Shown piece by piece: positions 17,980-26,453 of a stretch of DNA of 64,000 nucleotides. Every line of letters starts with the position of its first letter. Position 1 is the first letter of the stretch. Under the pieces are notes generated by a model that was not told the DNA's origin, did no database searches, and saw only the letters and a program-made list of their open reading frames with translations. The position numbers and the translations under genes are program-made. The stretch comes from Streptomyces yatensis (lineage in GTDB: Bacteria > Actinomycetota > Actinomycetes > Streptomycetales > Streptomycetaceae), in the NCBI RefSeq assembly GCF_018069625.1, contig NZ_CP072941.1, positions 6,324,001-6,388,000 on the forward strand, in the 5' to 3' direction.

Positions 17980-18573
17980 ATGCGCAAGAAGATCAGCGCC
18001 GCCGTCATCGGCATCGGTCTCGCGGCGATTTCCGTCCTCGCGACCGGCGGCAGCGCCTCCAGCCACGGCTACACCGACTCACCCATCAGCCGCCAGAAGC
18101 TGTGCGCCAACGGCACGGTGACGGGCTGCGGTGACATCCAGTACGAGCCCCAGAGCGTCGAGGGCCCGAAGGGCTTCCCGTCCGGCGGTCCCGCGGACGG
18201 CACGATCTGTGCGGGTGGCAACAGCCGGTTCTCCCAGCTCGACGACCCGCGGGGCGGCAACTGGCCCGCGACCAGGATGACCGCCGGCCGGAGCTACACC
18301 TTCAACTGGCGGTTCACGGCCTCCCACGCGACCACGGACTTCAAGTACTACATCACCAAGAACGGCTGGAACCCCAGCCAGAAGCTCACCCGTGCGAGCC
18401 TGGAGTCCCAGCCCTTCCTGACCGTGCCGTACAACGGCCAGCGGCCGCCGTCCACGCTCTCCCACTCGGGCACCATCCCGAGCGGTAAGAGCGGCAGACA
18501 TGTGATTCTCGCCGTGTGGACCATCGCGGACACCTCGAACGCCTTCTACGCCTGCTCGGACGTCCAGTTCTGA
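17980..18573 (+). CDS. AA10 lytic polysaccharide monooxygenase
   Basis: The 197-residue protein has a signal peptide (MRKKISAAVI to ASS) whose cleavage exposes His29 of HGYTDSP. His29 and His116 (FTASHATTD) form the copper histidine brace, with an axial Phe near the C-terminus (NAFYACSD). It is a single catalytic domain with no carbohydrate-binding module. The short family A10 layout is usual for chitin-active enzymes, though cellulose activity cannot be excluded. Start ATG 17980 follows CAGGAG. S. coelicolor has an LPMO close to cslA; here one lies about 10 kb away, so a link to the CslA glycan is possible. Confidence 0.93.
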   Translation: MRKKISAAVIGIGLAAISVLATGGSASSHGYTDSPISRQKLCANGTVTGCGDIQYEPQSVEGPKGFPSGGPADGTICAGGNSRFSQLDDPRGGNWPATRMTAGRSYTFNWRFTASHATTDFKYYITKNGWNPSQKLTRASLESQPFLTVPYNGQRPPSTLSHSGTIPSGKSGRHVILAVWTIADTSNAFYACSDVQF

Positions 18574-18605
18574 TCGTCGTCCGGTCGATCCGGTAGTGCG
18601 GGTGG

Positions 18606-18635
18606 GTGCGGTGCCGTCCCGGGACGGCACCGCAC
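18606..18635. terminator. Bidirectional terminator palindrome
   Basis: A perfect 30-base palindrome (15-base arms, GTGCGGTGCCGTCCC and its complement, no loop) sits between the convergent LPMO and DUF397 genes. Confidence 0.8.
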
Positions 18636-18646
18636 CGACGTGACGA

Positions 18647-18856
18647 TCAGGCGTCGAACGCGCCCGCCTTGGCGCTGCGGACGAAGGCGGCCAGGACCGG
18701 TGGCACGGTGGTCAGGACGGTGCCGGGGGCGTCGCTCTCCCGCAGTTGGACGCGGCCGCCGGTGACGGCGACCTCGACGCACTGGCCCTCGCCCGCGGAG
18801 AACGAGGACTTGCGCCAGTGGGGGCGGTGGTGCGTGGCCGTTTCAGAGGTGTTCAT
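18647..18856 (-). CDS. DUF397 protein
   Basis: The 69-residue protein has the family hallmarks WRKSSFSAGEGQCVEVA and VQLRESDAPG, then a C-terminal AFVRSAKAGAFD segment. DUF397 proteins are nearly always encoded directly after an XRE/DUF5753 regulator, as here (17-base gap), and are thought to work with it, in some cases like a toxin-antitoxin or regulator-antagonist pair. Start ATG 18856 (MNTSETATHH) is preferred over an upstream frame extension. Confidence 0.9.
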   Translation of the reverse strand: MNTSETATHHRPHWRKSSFSAGEGQCVEVAVTGGRVQLRESDAPGTVLTTVPPVLAAFVRSAKAGAFDA

Positions 18857-18873
18857 ATGTGGGGCCCTCTTTC

Positions 18874-19758
18874 TCATACCAGACCAGCGATGAGGGCCTT
18901 CGTCTCATCCGTGGACAGCGCGCAGTCCACGATATGGCCGAAGGCGTCGGCGAAGACATTGACGTCGTCGACTCCTTCGACGTACGAGGGGCCGCGCAGG
19001 TTCTCCTGGGTGACCACATCCGGCATCGGACCTGGGAAGGCCACAAGTGTGAACGCGCCCGCGTCCCCCGGATTGGGCGCCGCGTCGATCGGCATCACCT
19101 GCAGCGTGACCGTGGGCCACTCCGCCACCTCCAGCAGCCGCCGCAGCTGAGCGGTCATGATGCCGGGCTGCCCGGTGAACCGGCGGCGCAGCGCCGCCTC
19201 ATGGATGACGGCCCACAGCCGCAGCGGATGGCAGGAGCGGGTGAGGACGGCCTGGCGGGCCAGGCGCACCTCGGCGAGGGCGTCGACCTCGGTGGCGGTG
19301 CGGGCCACGGCGTTCGCCGCGATGGTCTCGCGGGCGTAGTCGGCCGTCTGCAGCAGACCGGGGACGACCAGCGGGGCGTAGTCGCGGACGCTCTCCGCGT
19401 CGCTCTCCAGCGAGATGTAGTCGGCATAGGCGGGGGCGACGACGCCACGGTAGGTCTGCCACCAGCCGCGTTTGCCCGCGTCCTTGGCCAGTCCCTCCAA
19501 GGCGATACGGGTGGTGGGGTCGGTGACGGCGTAGGCCCTCAGCAGCGTTTCGACCTCGGCGGCGCGGATGGTGGCGTTGGCGTTCTCGATCCGGGAGAGT
19601 TTCGGCGCGGTCCAGCGGCGGGCGTCGGCCGATCCGTTCGCGGCCGCATTGAGTGCCGCGGCCGCCGCGTCCAGTGTCATCCCCGCTTCGGTGCGCAGCT
19701 GTCGCAGCGTGGAGCCCAGGCGCCTGCGCCGAACGGTGGGCACTGGCTGGTAGGACAT
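18874..19758 (-). CDS. XRE-family regulator with DUF5753 domain
   Basis: This 294-residue DNA-binding protein has an N-terminal helix-turn-helix (LRQLRTEAGMTLDAAAAAL, then KLSRIENANATIRAAEVETLL). A C-terminal DUF5753 domain follows (VPGLLQTADYARE, RLARQAVLT, LRLWAVIHEAALRR, VTLQVMPI). It starts at MSYQPVPT. It is paired with the downstream DUF397 gene and sits upstream of an RsbW-like ATPase in divergent orientation, a frequent combination in Streptomyces linked to developmental regulation. The ligand is unknown. Confidence 0.92.
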   Translation of the reverse strand: MSYQPVPTVRRRRLGSTLRQLRTEAGMTLDAAAAALNAAANGSADARRWTAPKLSRIENANATIRAAEVETLLRAYAVTDPTTRIALEGLAKDAGKRGWWQTYRGVVAPAYADYISLESDAESVRDYAPLVVPGLLQTADYARETIAANAVARTATEVDALAEVRLARQAVLTRSCHPLRLWAVIHEAALRRRFTGQPGIMTAQLRRLLEVAEWPTVTLQVMPIDAAPNPGDAGAFTLVAFPGPMPDVVTQENLRGPSYVEGVDDVNVFADAFGHIVDCALSTDETKALIAGLV

Positions 19759-19912
19759 GTCGCCAGTCTGTCGTATTGCCAACTACGCCTACCAGCCGGG
19801 CATATGCCAGTCTTGTGCGACTGGGTCGAAACATTGCGAGTGGGACGTTCCATAGGCCAGGATCGCTAGGGGACACGGCAGCGCGCCGTGGTGTGGAGGG
19901 GCCCCGGATCAT

Positions 19913-20314
19913 ATGGCTGAGAACATCTCGCAGCGATACGAACTGCGCCTTCGCGCTCATCCGCGGATGCTTGCCGACATTCGCCGTGCCGTCGGTGCGC
20001 GCCTGCGGCTGTGGGGGCGCGAGGAGCTGATCAGCGCGGCGGGGATGTGCGTCACCGAGCTGCTGTCCAATGTCCACAAGCACGCCGCCTCTCCCGAATG
20101 CGTCCTCGTCCTGGAGAGGCTTCCGCACGGGATCCGCGCGGCGGTCAGCGACTTCGAATCCGCGCTGCCGGTGGTCAAGGAGCCGGACTTCCTCTCCGAG
20201 AGCGGCCGGGGGATGTTCCTGCTCAGCAAGACCGCCCATGAATGGGGCACGGACCTCACCCCGACGGGCAAGACCGTCTGGTTCACCCTGCGCGCGGAAT
20301 CGGTGGAACCGTGA
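19913..20314 (+). CDS. RsbW-like ATP-binding protein (anti-sigma/serine kinase fold)
   Basis: The 133-residue single-domain HATPase_c_2 protein has an N-box (CVTELLSNVHKHA) and the G1/G2 boxes in DFESALP and ESGRGMFLLSK. The size and motifs fit the many Streptomyces stand-alone anti-sigma-like ATPases, often next to DUF397/XRE genes as here. No anti-anti-sigma partner is adjacent. Kinase activity or sigma-factor binding cannot be decided from sequence. Confidence 0.85.
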   Translation: MAENISQRYELRLRAHPRMLADIRRAVGARLRLWGREELISAAGMCVTELLSNVHKHAASPECVLVLERLPHGIRAAVSDFESALPVVKEPDFLSESGRGMFLLSKTAHEWGTDLTPTGKTVWFTLRAESVEP

Positions 20315-20363
20315 CCCGCGGCGCCGGTAGCGTGGAGCCGCGATCGAGGGCGGGGGGTGGGCC

Positions 20364-20753
20364 ATGGACCCGGTGACGGCGGGAGCGCTGGTCACGGCGG
20401 TGAACGCGGCGGTGTCGGGCGCCGGCGGCGAGGCCGGGCGGCGGGCCCTGGAGTCCTTCGGCACGCTGGTCCGCCGGGTGGTGCGGCGGGGCGAGGGCGA
20501 ACCGGCCGGTGAGCCGGAGCCGGTGGCGATTCCGTACGACGACGGCGAGCGGCTGCGCCAGTTGGCCGAGCTGCTGGTCGAACGGGCCCGGCAGGACCCG
20601 GAGTTCGGCCGTGCCCTGGCCTCCTGGATGCGGGAGCACGGCCCGCGGGGCGGGGAGGCGGGCGCCGTGCACAACACCGTCTCGGGCAACGCCCGCATCA
20701 CCGGCCCGGTCGTCCAGGGGCGGGACTTCCACGGGCCGATCAACTTCGGCTGA
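20364..20753 (+). CDS. Small protein with C-terminal RHIM-like amyloid signalling motif
   Basis: The 129-residue protein has an N-terminal short hydrophobic/helical start (MDPVTAGALVTAVNAAVSG), a charged helical middle with a predicted effector-adaptor look, and a Gly-rich tail. The tail, residues about 103-129, reads NTVSGNARITG then PVVQGRDFHGPINFG. This V-V-Q-G-x-x-F-x-G-x-I pattern resembles the bacterial amyloid signalling sequences of the RHIM-like (BASS3) type, usually paired with an NLR/NACHT or effector carrying a matching motif. No partner is visible in this window. It is hypothetical otherwise. Confidence 0.6.
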   Translation: MDPVTAGALVTAVNAAVSGAGGEAGRRALESFGTLVRRVVRRGEGEPAGEPEPVAIPYDDGERLRQLAELLVERARQDPEFGRALASWMREHGPRGGEAGAVHNTVSGNARITGPVVQGRDFHGPINFG

Positions 20754-21119
20754 TCCCGGCGGCCGTCCCGGGGCGGGGTGCCGAGCTGGCAGCAACCGGA
20801 CACCGTCCCCCACTCCGTGTCGTCGAACGGAGCCGAATCGCTGCGGTCCGTAGTCCCGCCGCGTCCGGAAGGCGGACTCGCCGGTAACTTGTGGACATGC
20901 GCCCCCGGCGTATCGGCGGCGCGACCGTAGAATACGAGCCGGCGCACCCGGTTTGGTCAACTCTTTACCTCACGCCCCGCGTTGACGTGGTCGCTGTGCG
21001 CGAATTAGTGTCGTCATGGATTTCGCACAATGCTGCCTCCGCAATTCGGGGCGGCGAAATTGACGAGAATCAGGCCGGTATTCGCATAACCAGGTCACTG
21101 TCGCCCGGCAGGGGAAGTC
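20754..21119. other. Promoter region ahead of the first cluster regulator
   Basis: About 365 bases without a gene. The right half (20940-21110) is clearly AT-richer than its surroundings, as expected for a promoter region of the regulator gene at 21120. No specific operator could be defined. Confidence 0.45.
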
Positions 21120-21941
21120 ATGGTTGGTCTTGTGAGGGTGTCCGAGCCTTCGCCGCTGAGCGCGGAGACTCCCTCGTCAGGCGCCGTCGACTATGTCGAG
21201 CACGCGCTGCTGGCCGCCCGTGATCTGATCGAGTCGACGGTCACCCGGCACCGCAGGGAGCTGGCCCAGGACTCCTGGGCGGGGACGGCTCTGGGGAAGG
21301 TGCCGCTCGCCGAGGTCGTCGACACGCTGGTCGACTGCGCCGAGCGGACGGTCGGCGTGGTGCTGTCGGGGAACGAGGAGCAGACGCGGGCCGTCTGCGC
21401 CGCGCTCGCCCGCCCGGCCAGGGGAAGCCGGCGCGCCGTCGTCGTACGGCTGTTGTGCGAGGAGCCGGTGCTGGCCTCGGGCGCGGTCCGGGCGCTGGCG
21501 CGCACCGATCCGCGGTGCGAGATCCGGATCTGCGACGGCGGCCTGCCGCCGTTACCCGAGGCGCTGCTCATCGACGGCGAGGTGGTCTACCTCAGACGGG
21601 GACCGTCGGAGCCGGGGCGGGGCCCGGGGCAGGCGTCGCTGGTGGAGGACCCCGCCACGGTGCGGGCCCTGGAGATGATGTTCGCCGGGACCTGGGGGAA
21701 CGCCGTGGCGCTCGCGGACCATCCGCGGCTGGGCGGGCGGTTGTGCCCGGACTCCGTACGGCGGATCCTGGAGTGTCTGCGCACCGGCCACACCGATGAG
21801 GTGGCGGCGCGCACGATGCAGGTCTCCTTGCGCACCTACCGCCGGTACGTCGCGGAGATCATGCGGGAGCTGGGGGCCAACTCCCGCTTCCAGGCGGGGG
21901 TGCGGGCGGTGGAACTGGGGCTGCTGCCCGGCCGTCACTGA
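21120..21941 (+). CDS. LuxR-type cluster regulator 1 (paralogue)
   Basis: The 273-residue protein has an N-terminal helix beginning VEHALLAARDLIESTVTRHR, a central alpha/beta sensor-like domain of unknown ligand, and a C-terminal helix-turn-helix. The HTH reads VAARTMQVSLRTYRRYV, then MRELGANSRFQAGVRAVELG. Two further genes in this window (21956 and 30305) encode proteins of the same build, with the RTYRRYV...SRFQAGVRA signature conserved. Such TrmB/LuxR-like regulators often sit in secondary-metabolite clusters. It is probably a pathway-specific activator; no receiver domain is present. Confidence 0.78.
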   Translation: MVGLVRVSEPSPLSAETPSSGAVDYVEHALLAARDLIESTVTRHRRELAQDSWAGTALGKVPLAEVVDTLVDCAERTVGVVLSGNEEQTRAVCAALARPARGSRRAVVVRLLCEEPVLASGAVRALARTDPRCEIRICDGGLPPLPEALLIDGEVVYLRRGPSEPGRGPGQASLVEDPATVRALEMMFAGTWGNAVALADHPRLGGRLCPDSVRRILECLRTGHTDEVAARTMQVSLRTYRRYVAEIMRELGANSRFQAGVRAVELGLLPGRH

Positions 21942-21955
21942 CGGCGCTCGAGACC

Positions 21956-22900
21956 TTGACCACGTCACGAGGCGGGAAGTACGGGAATGTCGACATGAAG
22001 GACCGCGGACGCGATCCTGGACCGGAGGCCGCGCTCGCGGGGGACCTGCTGGAGGGGACGCTACGGGAGGTACGGGACCTCATCGAGTCCACGGTGATCC
22101 AGCACCGCGCCCGGCGGAGCCGGGACGCGCGGTTCACCGAGGTGGGGGTGGAGGACGCCGCGTTCCTCGCCGCCGCCGAGGAGGTGATCGGCCAGGCGGG
22201 GCGGAGCGTGGACGCCGTCTTCCCCGAGTGCTCGGCCCGGATGGCGCCGGTGCAGGCCGCGCTCGGCGCGCTGGTGGAGGACCTCGGCGACCCGGTCGGG
22301 GTGCGGGTGCTGCGCGGCAGATCCGCTGCCGGTGCCGGCACCGCCGGATCCGGGGCCGCCGCTTCCGGCACGGGCCCCGGGACTGCCGCTTCCACGACGG
22401 GCCCCGGAACGTCGCCCGGGCCCGTGCCGCGGCCCATCCCCGGGCCCGCGCCGCCCGCCGAGGCACCCGGCGCCGGCTCGGCCGCGCGCCCCGTGCAGGT
22501 GCGGATCGCGGCGGTCGCGCTGCCCACCGCGGTGATCGCGGACGGCCGGACCGCCCTGGTGTGCACCGAGGCCGAGGAGGGGCGGCAGACCTCGGTCATC
22601 GAGGACCCGGTGGTGGTCGCCACCCTGTACGGCATGTTCGGCTCCATCTGGGGCGGCGCGGTGCCCGCCGCCCGTCCGCTCGACTTCGGCAACCGCGCCC
22701 GTACCGAAATGGTGCGCCGGGTGCTGGCCCGGCTGCGCGACGGGGTCACCGACGAGGCCGCCGCCCGCGACCTGGCGATCTCGGTGCGTACGTACCGCCG
22801 CTATGTCACCGGGATCCTGGAGCTGCTGGCGGCCAACTCCCGTTTCCAGGCGGGGGTGCGCGCCACTGAGCTCGGCATCCTCGGAAATACATCAACATGA
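21956..22900 (+). CDS. LuxR-type cluster regulator 2 (paralogue)
   Basis: The 314-residue protein is a paralogue of its upstream neighbour. It has the N-terminal LREVRDLIESTVIQHRARRSR helix, a middle domain interrupted by a long Ala/Gly/Pro-rich linker (residues about 122-180) that the other two lack, and a C-terminal helix-turn-helix (AARDLAISVRTYRRYV, NSRFQAGVRATELG). The start may instead be ATG 21998 (MKDRGRDPG). It lies 14 bases after regulator 1, in the same direction, suggesting co-transcription and recent tandem duplication. Confidence 0.75.
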   Translation: MTTSRGGKYGNVDMKDRGRDPGPEAALAGDLLEGTLREVRDLIESTVIQHRARRSRDARFTEVGVEDAAFLAAAEEVIGQAGRSVDAVFPECSARMAPVQAALGALVEDLGDPVGVRVLRGRSAAGAGTAGSGAAASGTGPGTAASTTGPGTSPGPVPRPIPGPAPPAEAPGAGSAARPVQVRIAAVALPTAVIADGRTALVCTEAEEGRQTSVIEDPVVVATLYGMFGSIWGGAVPAARPLDFGNRARTEMVRRVLARLRDGVTDEAAARDLAISVRTYRRYVTGILELLAANSRFQAGVRATELGILGNTST

Positions 22901-23007
22901 TTATTTCGTTTTCCCCATCGACATTGTGATCGGGAGCGTGCTGGCGATAGGTTGCCTGCGGGCGTGCCGAGATCTGGCAACAGCCGGTAATGCAAGGGGA
23001 TTTGGGG

Positions 23008-23952
23008 ATGACCGAAGGGCACGGAAGGGGCGCGACCGCCACGGCGGGCGCGGACGGCGAGCCGAGTACGGACGAGCCGCATTCACCCCGACCGGGACAT
23101 GCGCGAAAGACCGGCGACAGCGGCGGAAATGGTGAGAAGTCATGGGCCGGTGACCGCCGGAAAATGACCGGACCGGCATCCGGCGCGGCCTCCGCCGACC
23201 GACGGAGAACGCTGTTCCGGGGTGTGCTGCCGCCGCTGGTATTCGGGCTGTTGCTGGTTGTCGTCTGGGACATCGTGACCCGGACCGGCGCCGTTGCGGA
23301 GTTCTATCTTCCGGCTCCGCTCGACCTCGCGCGGCATTTCCTCGACGACGTGTTCCACGGTGATCTCGTCGACTACACCAAGGAGACGGTGTGGGAGGCG
23401 CTGGCGGGCAGCGGTATCGGGATCGGAGTGGCGCTGCCGCTCGGCTATCTGATCGCCCGCAGTGAGCTCGCGGCGGCCGCGCTCCAGCCGTATGTGGCCG
23501 CCTCGCAGGCCATGCCCGCGGTGGCGCTGGCCCCCCTGCTGGCCCTGTGGATCGGCTACGGACTGCTGCCCATCGCGGTCCTCTGCGCGCTGCTGGTCTT
23601 CTTCCCCATCCTCGTCAACACCGTGCTGGGACTGCGTTCGCTGGACCCCGATGTGATGGGGGCGGCGCGGGTGGACGGGGTGGGGTGGTGGGGGATGCTC
23701 TGGTACATCGAGCTTCCGCTCGCCCTGCCCAGCGTTCTCGCGGGGGTGCGCAACGGCCTCACGCTCTCCATCACCGGCGCGGTCGTCGGCGAATTCGTGA
23801 TGGGCGGCGACGGACTGGGACAGCTGCTGTCGGTGCAGCGCCAGGAGGCCGACACCATCGGACTGTTCTCGACGCTCGTCATGCTCGGCCTTCTCGCCGC
23901 CGTCCTGTACGGAGTGGTCCGCCTGGTCGAGCGGCTCGTTCAGCGCGACTGA
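23008..23952 (+). CDS. ABC transporter permease (SsuC/TauC/ThiX type)
   Basis: The 314-residue protein has a hydrophilic N-terminal extension of about 70 residues, then six membrane segments. The EAA-type loop is in MGAARVDGVGWWGMLWYIELPLALPSVL. The family imports sulfonates, nitrate, pyrimidines or other small anions and heterocycles. Start ATG 23008 follows AAGGGGA. The binding lipoprotein gene comes 26 bases later, but no ATPase gene is found in the window, so the transporter must borrow one encoded elsewhere. Location inside the biosynthetic cluster suggests precursor uptake. Confidence 0.85.
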   Translation: MTEGHGRGATATAGADGEPSTDEPHSPRPGHARKTGDSGGNGEKSWAGDRRKMTGPASGAASADRRRTLFRGVLPPLVFGLLLVVVWDIVTRTGAVAEFYLPAPLDLARHFLDDVFHGDLVDYTKETVWEALAGSGIGIGVALPLGYLIARSELAAAALQPYVAASQAMPAVALAPLLALWIGYGLLPIAVLCALLVFFPILVNTVLGLRSLDPDVMGAARVDGVGWWGMLWYIELPLALPSVLAGVRNGLTLSITGAVVGEFVMGGDGLGQLLSVQRQEADTIGLFSTLVMLGLLAAVLYGVVRLVERLVQRD

Positions 23953-23978
23953 CAACTTTCATCCCAGAGGAGAAGTAC

Positions 23979-25028
23979 GTGCGTTTCGTGCAGACGTCCA
24001 TGAGGCGTGCTCGCAGACACCGGGTCATGGGCGCGGCCCTCGCGTCCATGGTGGCCCTGGCCACCTTGACCTCATGCGCCGAGGAGCCGAAGGACGCGGG
24101 GGGCAAGGGCGGGGCGAGCATCACGGTGGGGCTCACCTACACCCCCAACATCCAGTTCTCCCCGTTCTATGTGGCCGCCGAAAAGGGCTACTACAAGGAC
24201 GCCGGACTCAATGTGACGCTGCGCCACCACGGCGCGGCCGAAGATCTCTTCGGGGCCCTCTCCTCGGGCAAGGAAGATGTGATCTACGCGGGCGGTGACG
24301 AGATGCTCCAGGCGCGCGCCAAAAATGTGCCCGTCGTGGACATCGCCACCTTCTACCAGAAATATCCGGTGGGGCTGATCGTGCCCAAGGATTCCGACAT
24401 CCGCACCCCCGCCGACCTCAAGGGCCGGAAGATCGGCACACCCGGTCCCTTCGGCGAGACCTATTTCGGTTTGCTGGCGCTCCTCAAGGAGGGCGGACTT
24501 TCCGCCAAGGACGCCAAGGTGCAGAACATCGGCTTCACCCAGCAGGCGGCCCTCACCGGAAACAAGGTGGAGGGGGTGATGGGCTATCTCAACAATGACG
24601 CCGTCTCGTTCAAGGAGGCCGGCAAGGACGTCCGGTCGATTACCCTCGACTCGGGCGCGGCCGGAGATCAGCTGGTGGGCGTGGGTCTGGGCGCCAAGAA
24701 GAAGACGCTCGACAAGCGCGGTGACGACATCGGGAAGTTCGTCGACGCCTCTTTGCGTGGATTGCGCTATGCGATCGACCACCAGGACGAGGCCATCGAG
24801 CTCAGCGAGAAGTACGTACCCGGGCTGCGCGGCGAGAAGCAGCGGAACAACGCCCGCGCCGTGCTCAAGGCCACCGCGCCGCTGATGAAGAACGACCAGG
24901 GCGAGCTGGGCGCGATCGACCCGCAGACCTGGACCCGGATGGCCGACTTCATGTACGACCAGGGGCTCCTGGAGAAGACGGTCACGCCGGAGGACGCCTA
25001 CGACACGTCGTACCTGCCCAAGTCGTAA
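23979..25028 (+). CDS. NMT1/THI5-like ABC substrate-binding lipoprotein
   Basis: The 349-residue lipoprotein has a basic start, a hydrophobic core and the lipobox LTSC (Cys at about residue 30). An NMT1-type periplasmic-binding fold follows (GLTYTPNIQFSPFYVAAEKG, FGALSSGKEDVIYAGGDE, LKGRKIGTPGPFGETYF). GTG 23979 is chosen because of the AGAGGAG site and the lipoprotein signal directly after it. The family binds pyrimidine, sulfonate or nitrate-like ligands; no thiamine riboswitch is visible upstream. It partners the preceding permease. Confidence 0.87.
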   Translation: MRFVQTSMRRARRHRVMGAALASMVALATLTSCAEEPKDAGGKGGASITVGLTYTPNIQFSPFYVAAEKGYYKDAGLNVTLRHHGAAEDLFGALSSGKEDVIYAGGDEMLQARAKNVPVVDIATFYQKYPVGLIVPKDSDIRTPADLKGRKIGTPGPFGETYFGLLALLKEGGLSAKDAKVQNIGFTQQAALTGNKVEGVMGYLNNDAVSFKEAGKDVRSITLDSGAAGDQLVGVGLGAKKKTLDKRGDDIGKFVDASLRGLRYAIDHQDEAIELSEKYVPGLRGEKQRNNARAVLKATAPLMKNDQGELGAIDPQTWTRMADFMYDQGLLEKTVTPEDAYDTSYLPKS

Positions 25029-25058
25029 GCTCTCCAAAGCAGTTCGGGCGGCGGTCGA

Positions 25059-26453
25059 TCAGGTGTCCGCCGTCCGGCCGCGCAGCGCGGCGGTCACGGC
25101 GAACGCGGCCGCCGCGCCCAGCGCGAGCGCCAGCCAGCTGCCCGTCGCCGAGGCGTGGGCGACGATGAACAGCCCGATCGGTGGCCCGGAGGCCGTGCCC
25201 AGGTTCCAGGCCAGCGACGCCAGCGCGCTCGCCCGGCCCACCGCCTCCTCGCCCGACCAGCGCAGCAGCAGCGGATAGAACGCGGAGGAGTACATCAGCT
25301 CGCCCGCCGCGAAGACCACCGCGAAGGCCAGCAGCAGCCCGTACCGCACGGCGGCCGGGGCCGCCTCCCCGGCCAGCGCCGCGCCCAGACCGCAGCCGAA
25401 CGCCACGGCCCACAGCACCGGACCGCCCGCCAGGACCACGGTCTCCGGCAGCTGCTCCAGCCGGCCGCGCAGCAGCGGCTGCAGGGCGATCAGGGCGAAG
25501 GAGTTGGCCGCGACCACCACGCTCACCCAGCCCAGCGTGACCGCCATCCGGTCATGCAGCAGCAGCGGTACGGTGGCCTCGATCTGGGTGAAGCCGACGA
25601 TCGCGAAGAGCGCCTGGGCCAGGATCAGCAGGGCCATGGGGCGGGCGCGCAGCAGCGAGCGATAGGTCGGCCCGCTCCCGGACGGCTCAGGTGGCGTCGG
25701 ATCCCCTCTCCGCCCCTTCCCGCTACCAGGGGCTTCGCCCCTGGACCCCGGGGTCTGGGGGGAAGCCCCAGTTTCGGGAAGGGGCGGAGAGGGGGAAGCA
25801 TCGATATGCGGCTCCGCCGCGTGGTCCGCCGGACCCCCCGTAGCGGGCTCGGGCGCGACCCGGGGCCGTACGCCCAGGATCACCGCGATCAGCGGCAGCG
25901 CCGCCAGCCCGTTGGCCAGGTACAGCCAGCGCAGCGTCCCCGCCGGGGTGTGCGCGCCGTGCAGCGCGAGCCCCGCCGCCACCGAACCCAGCCCGATCCC
26001 GGCGTTGTTGACGATGTGCCGGATGGCGAAGGCCGAGCGGCGGCCGCTCTCGGGGACGGCCGTGTCCACGATGCCCACGATCGAGGCGTAGAAGAGCCCG
26101 AAGCCGACCCCGACGCACACCCCCGAGGCGAGCACCAGCGGCACCGAGCCGGCCGGCGCCAGCAGGGCGTATCCGGCCGCGAGCGCCGCGGCGCCCAGCG
26201 CGCCCACCCGGTGCGGGCTGCCCCGGTCGGCCAGCGGCCCACCGGCCAGGGCGGCGGCGAGGCTGGCCGCGGCCATCGCGATGAAGTAGCCGCCCGCCGC
26301 CCGGCCGCCGAGCCCCAGCAGCCGGCTGATGTAGATCGAGGTGAACGGGAAGCACAGCCCATTGCCCAGGCTGGACAGCAGCAGCGCGCCCATGAGCAGG
26401 CCGAAGCGGCGCCCCAGGGGCGTGCGGGGCGCCGTCGCGCGCGGGGCCGTCAC
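25059..26453 (-). CDS. MFS transporter with repeat element inserted in its central loop
   Basis: The 464-residue, 12-helix major facilitator protein begins VTAPRATAPRTPLGRRFG at GTG 26453, overlapping by four bases the stop of the LLM oxidoreductase gene. Typical MFS features include the helix 2-3 region GGPLADRGSPHRVGALG. The cytoplasmic loop between helices 6 and 7 contains a roughly 31-residue Pro/Gly/Ser stretch (PLPETGASPQTPGSRG and so on) encoded by an inverted-repeat element at 25703-25794, which keeps the frame open. It is a probable exporter of the cluster product or a drug-efflux protein. Confidence 0.85.
   Translation of the reverse strand: MTAPRATAPRTPLGRRFGLLMGALLLSSLGNGLCFPFTSIYISRLLGLGGRAAGGYFIAMAAASLAAALAGGPLADRGSPHRVGALGAAALAAGYALLAPAGSVPLVLASGVCVGVGFGLFYASIVGIVDTAVPESGRRSAFAIRHIVNNAGIGLGSVAAGLALHGAHTPAGTLRWLYLANGLAALPLIAVILGVRPRVAPEPATGGPADHAAEPHIDASPSPPLPETGASPQTPGSRGEAPGSGKGRRGDPTPPEPSGSGPTYRSLLRARPMALLILAQALFAIVGFTQIEATVPLLLHDRMAVTLGWVSVVVAANSFALIALQPLLRGRLEQLPETVVLAGGPVLWAVAFGCGLGAALAGEAAPAAVRYGLLLAFAVVFAAGELMYSSAFYPLLLRWSGEEAVGRASALASLAWNLGTASGPPIGLFIVAHASATGSWLALALGAAAAFAVTAALRGRTADT
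25703..25794. repeat. Inverted-repeat element inside MFS coding sequence
   Basis: Perfect 20-base inverted arms (25703-25722 and 25775-25794, CCCCTCTCCGCCCCTTCCCG and complement) enclose further nested hairpins (CCAGGGGC TTC GCCCCTGG and CTGGGG GGAA CCCCAG-like). It lies in frame in the central loop of the transporter and resembles Streptomyces intergenic hairpin repeats. Confidence 0.85.

Noticed and set aside
22901..23007. Thiamine (TPP) riboswitch ahead of the NMT1-like transporter
   Set aside because: The conserved CTGAGA and ACCTGATC-type elements are absent.
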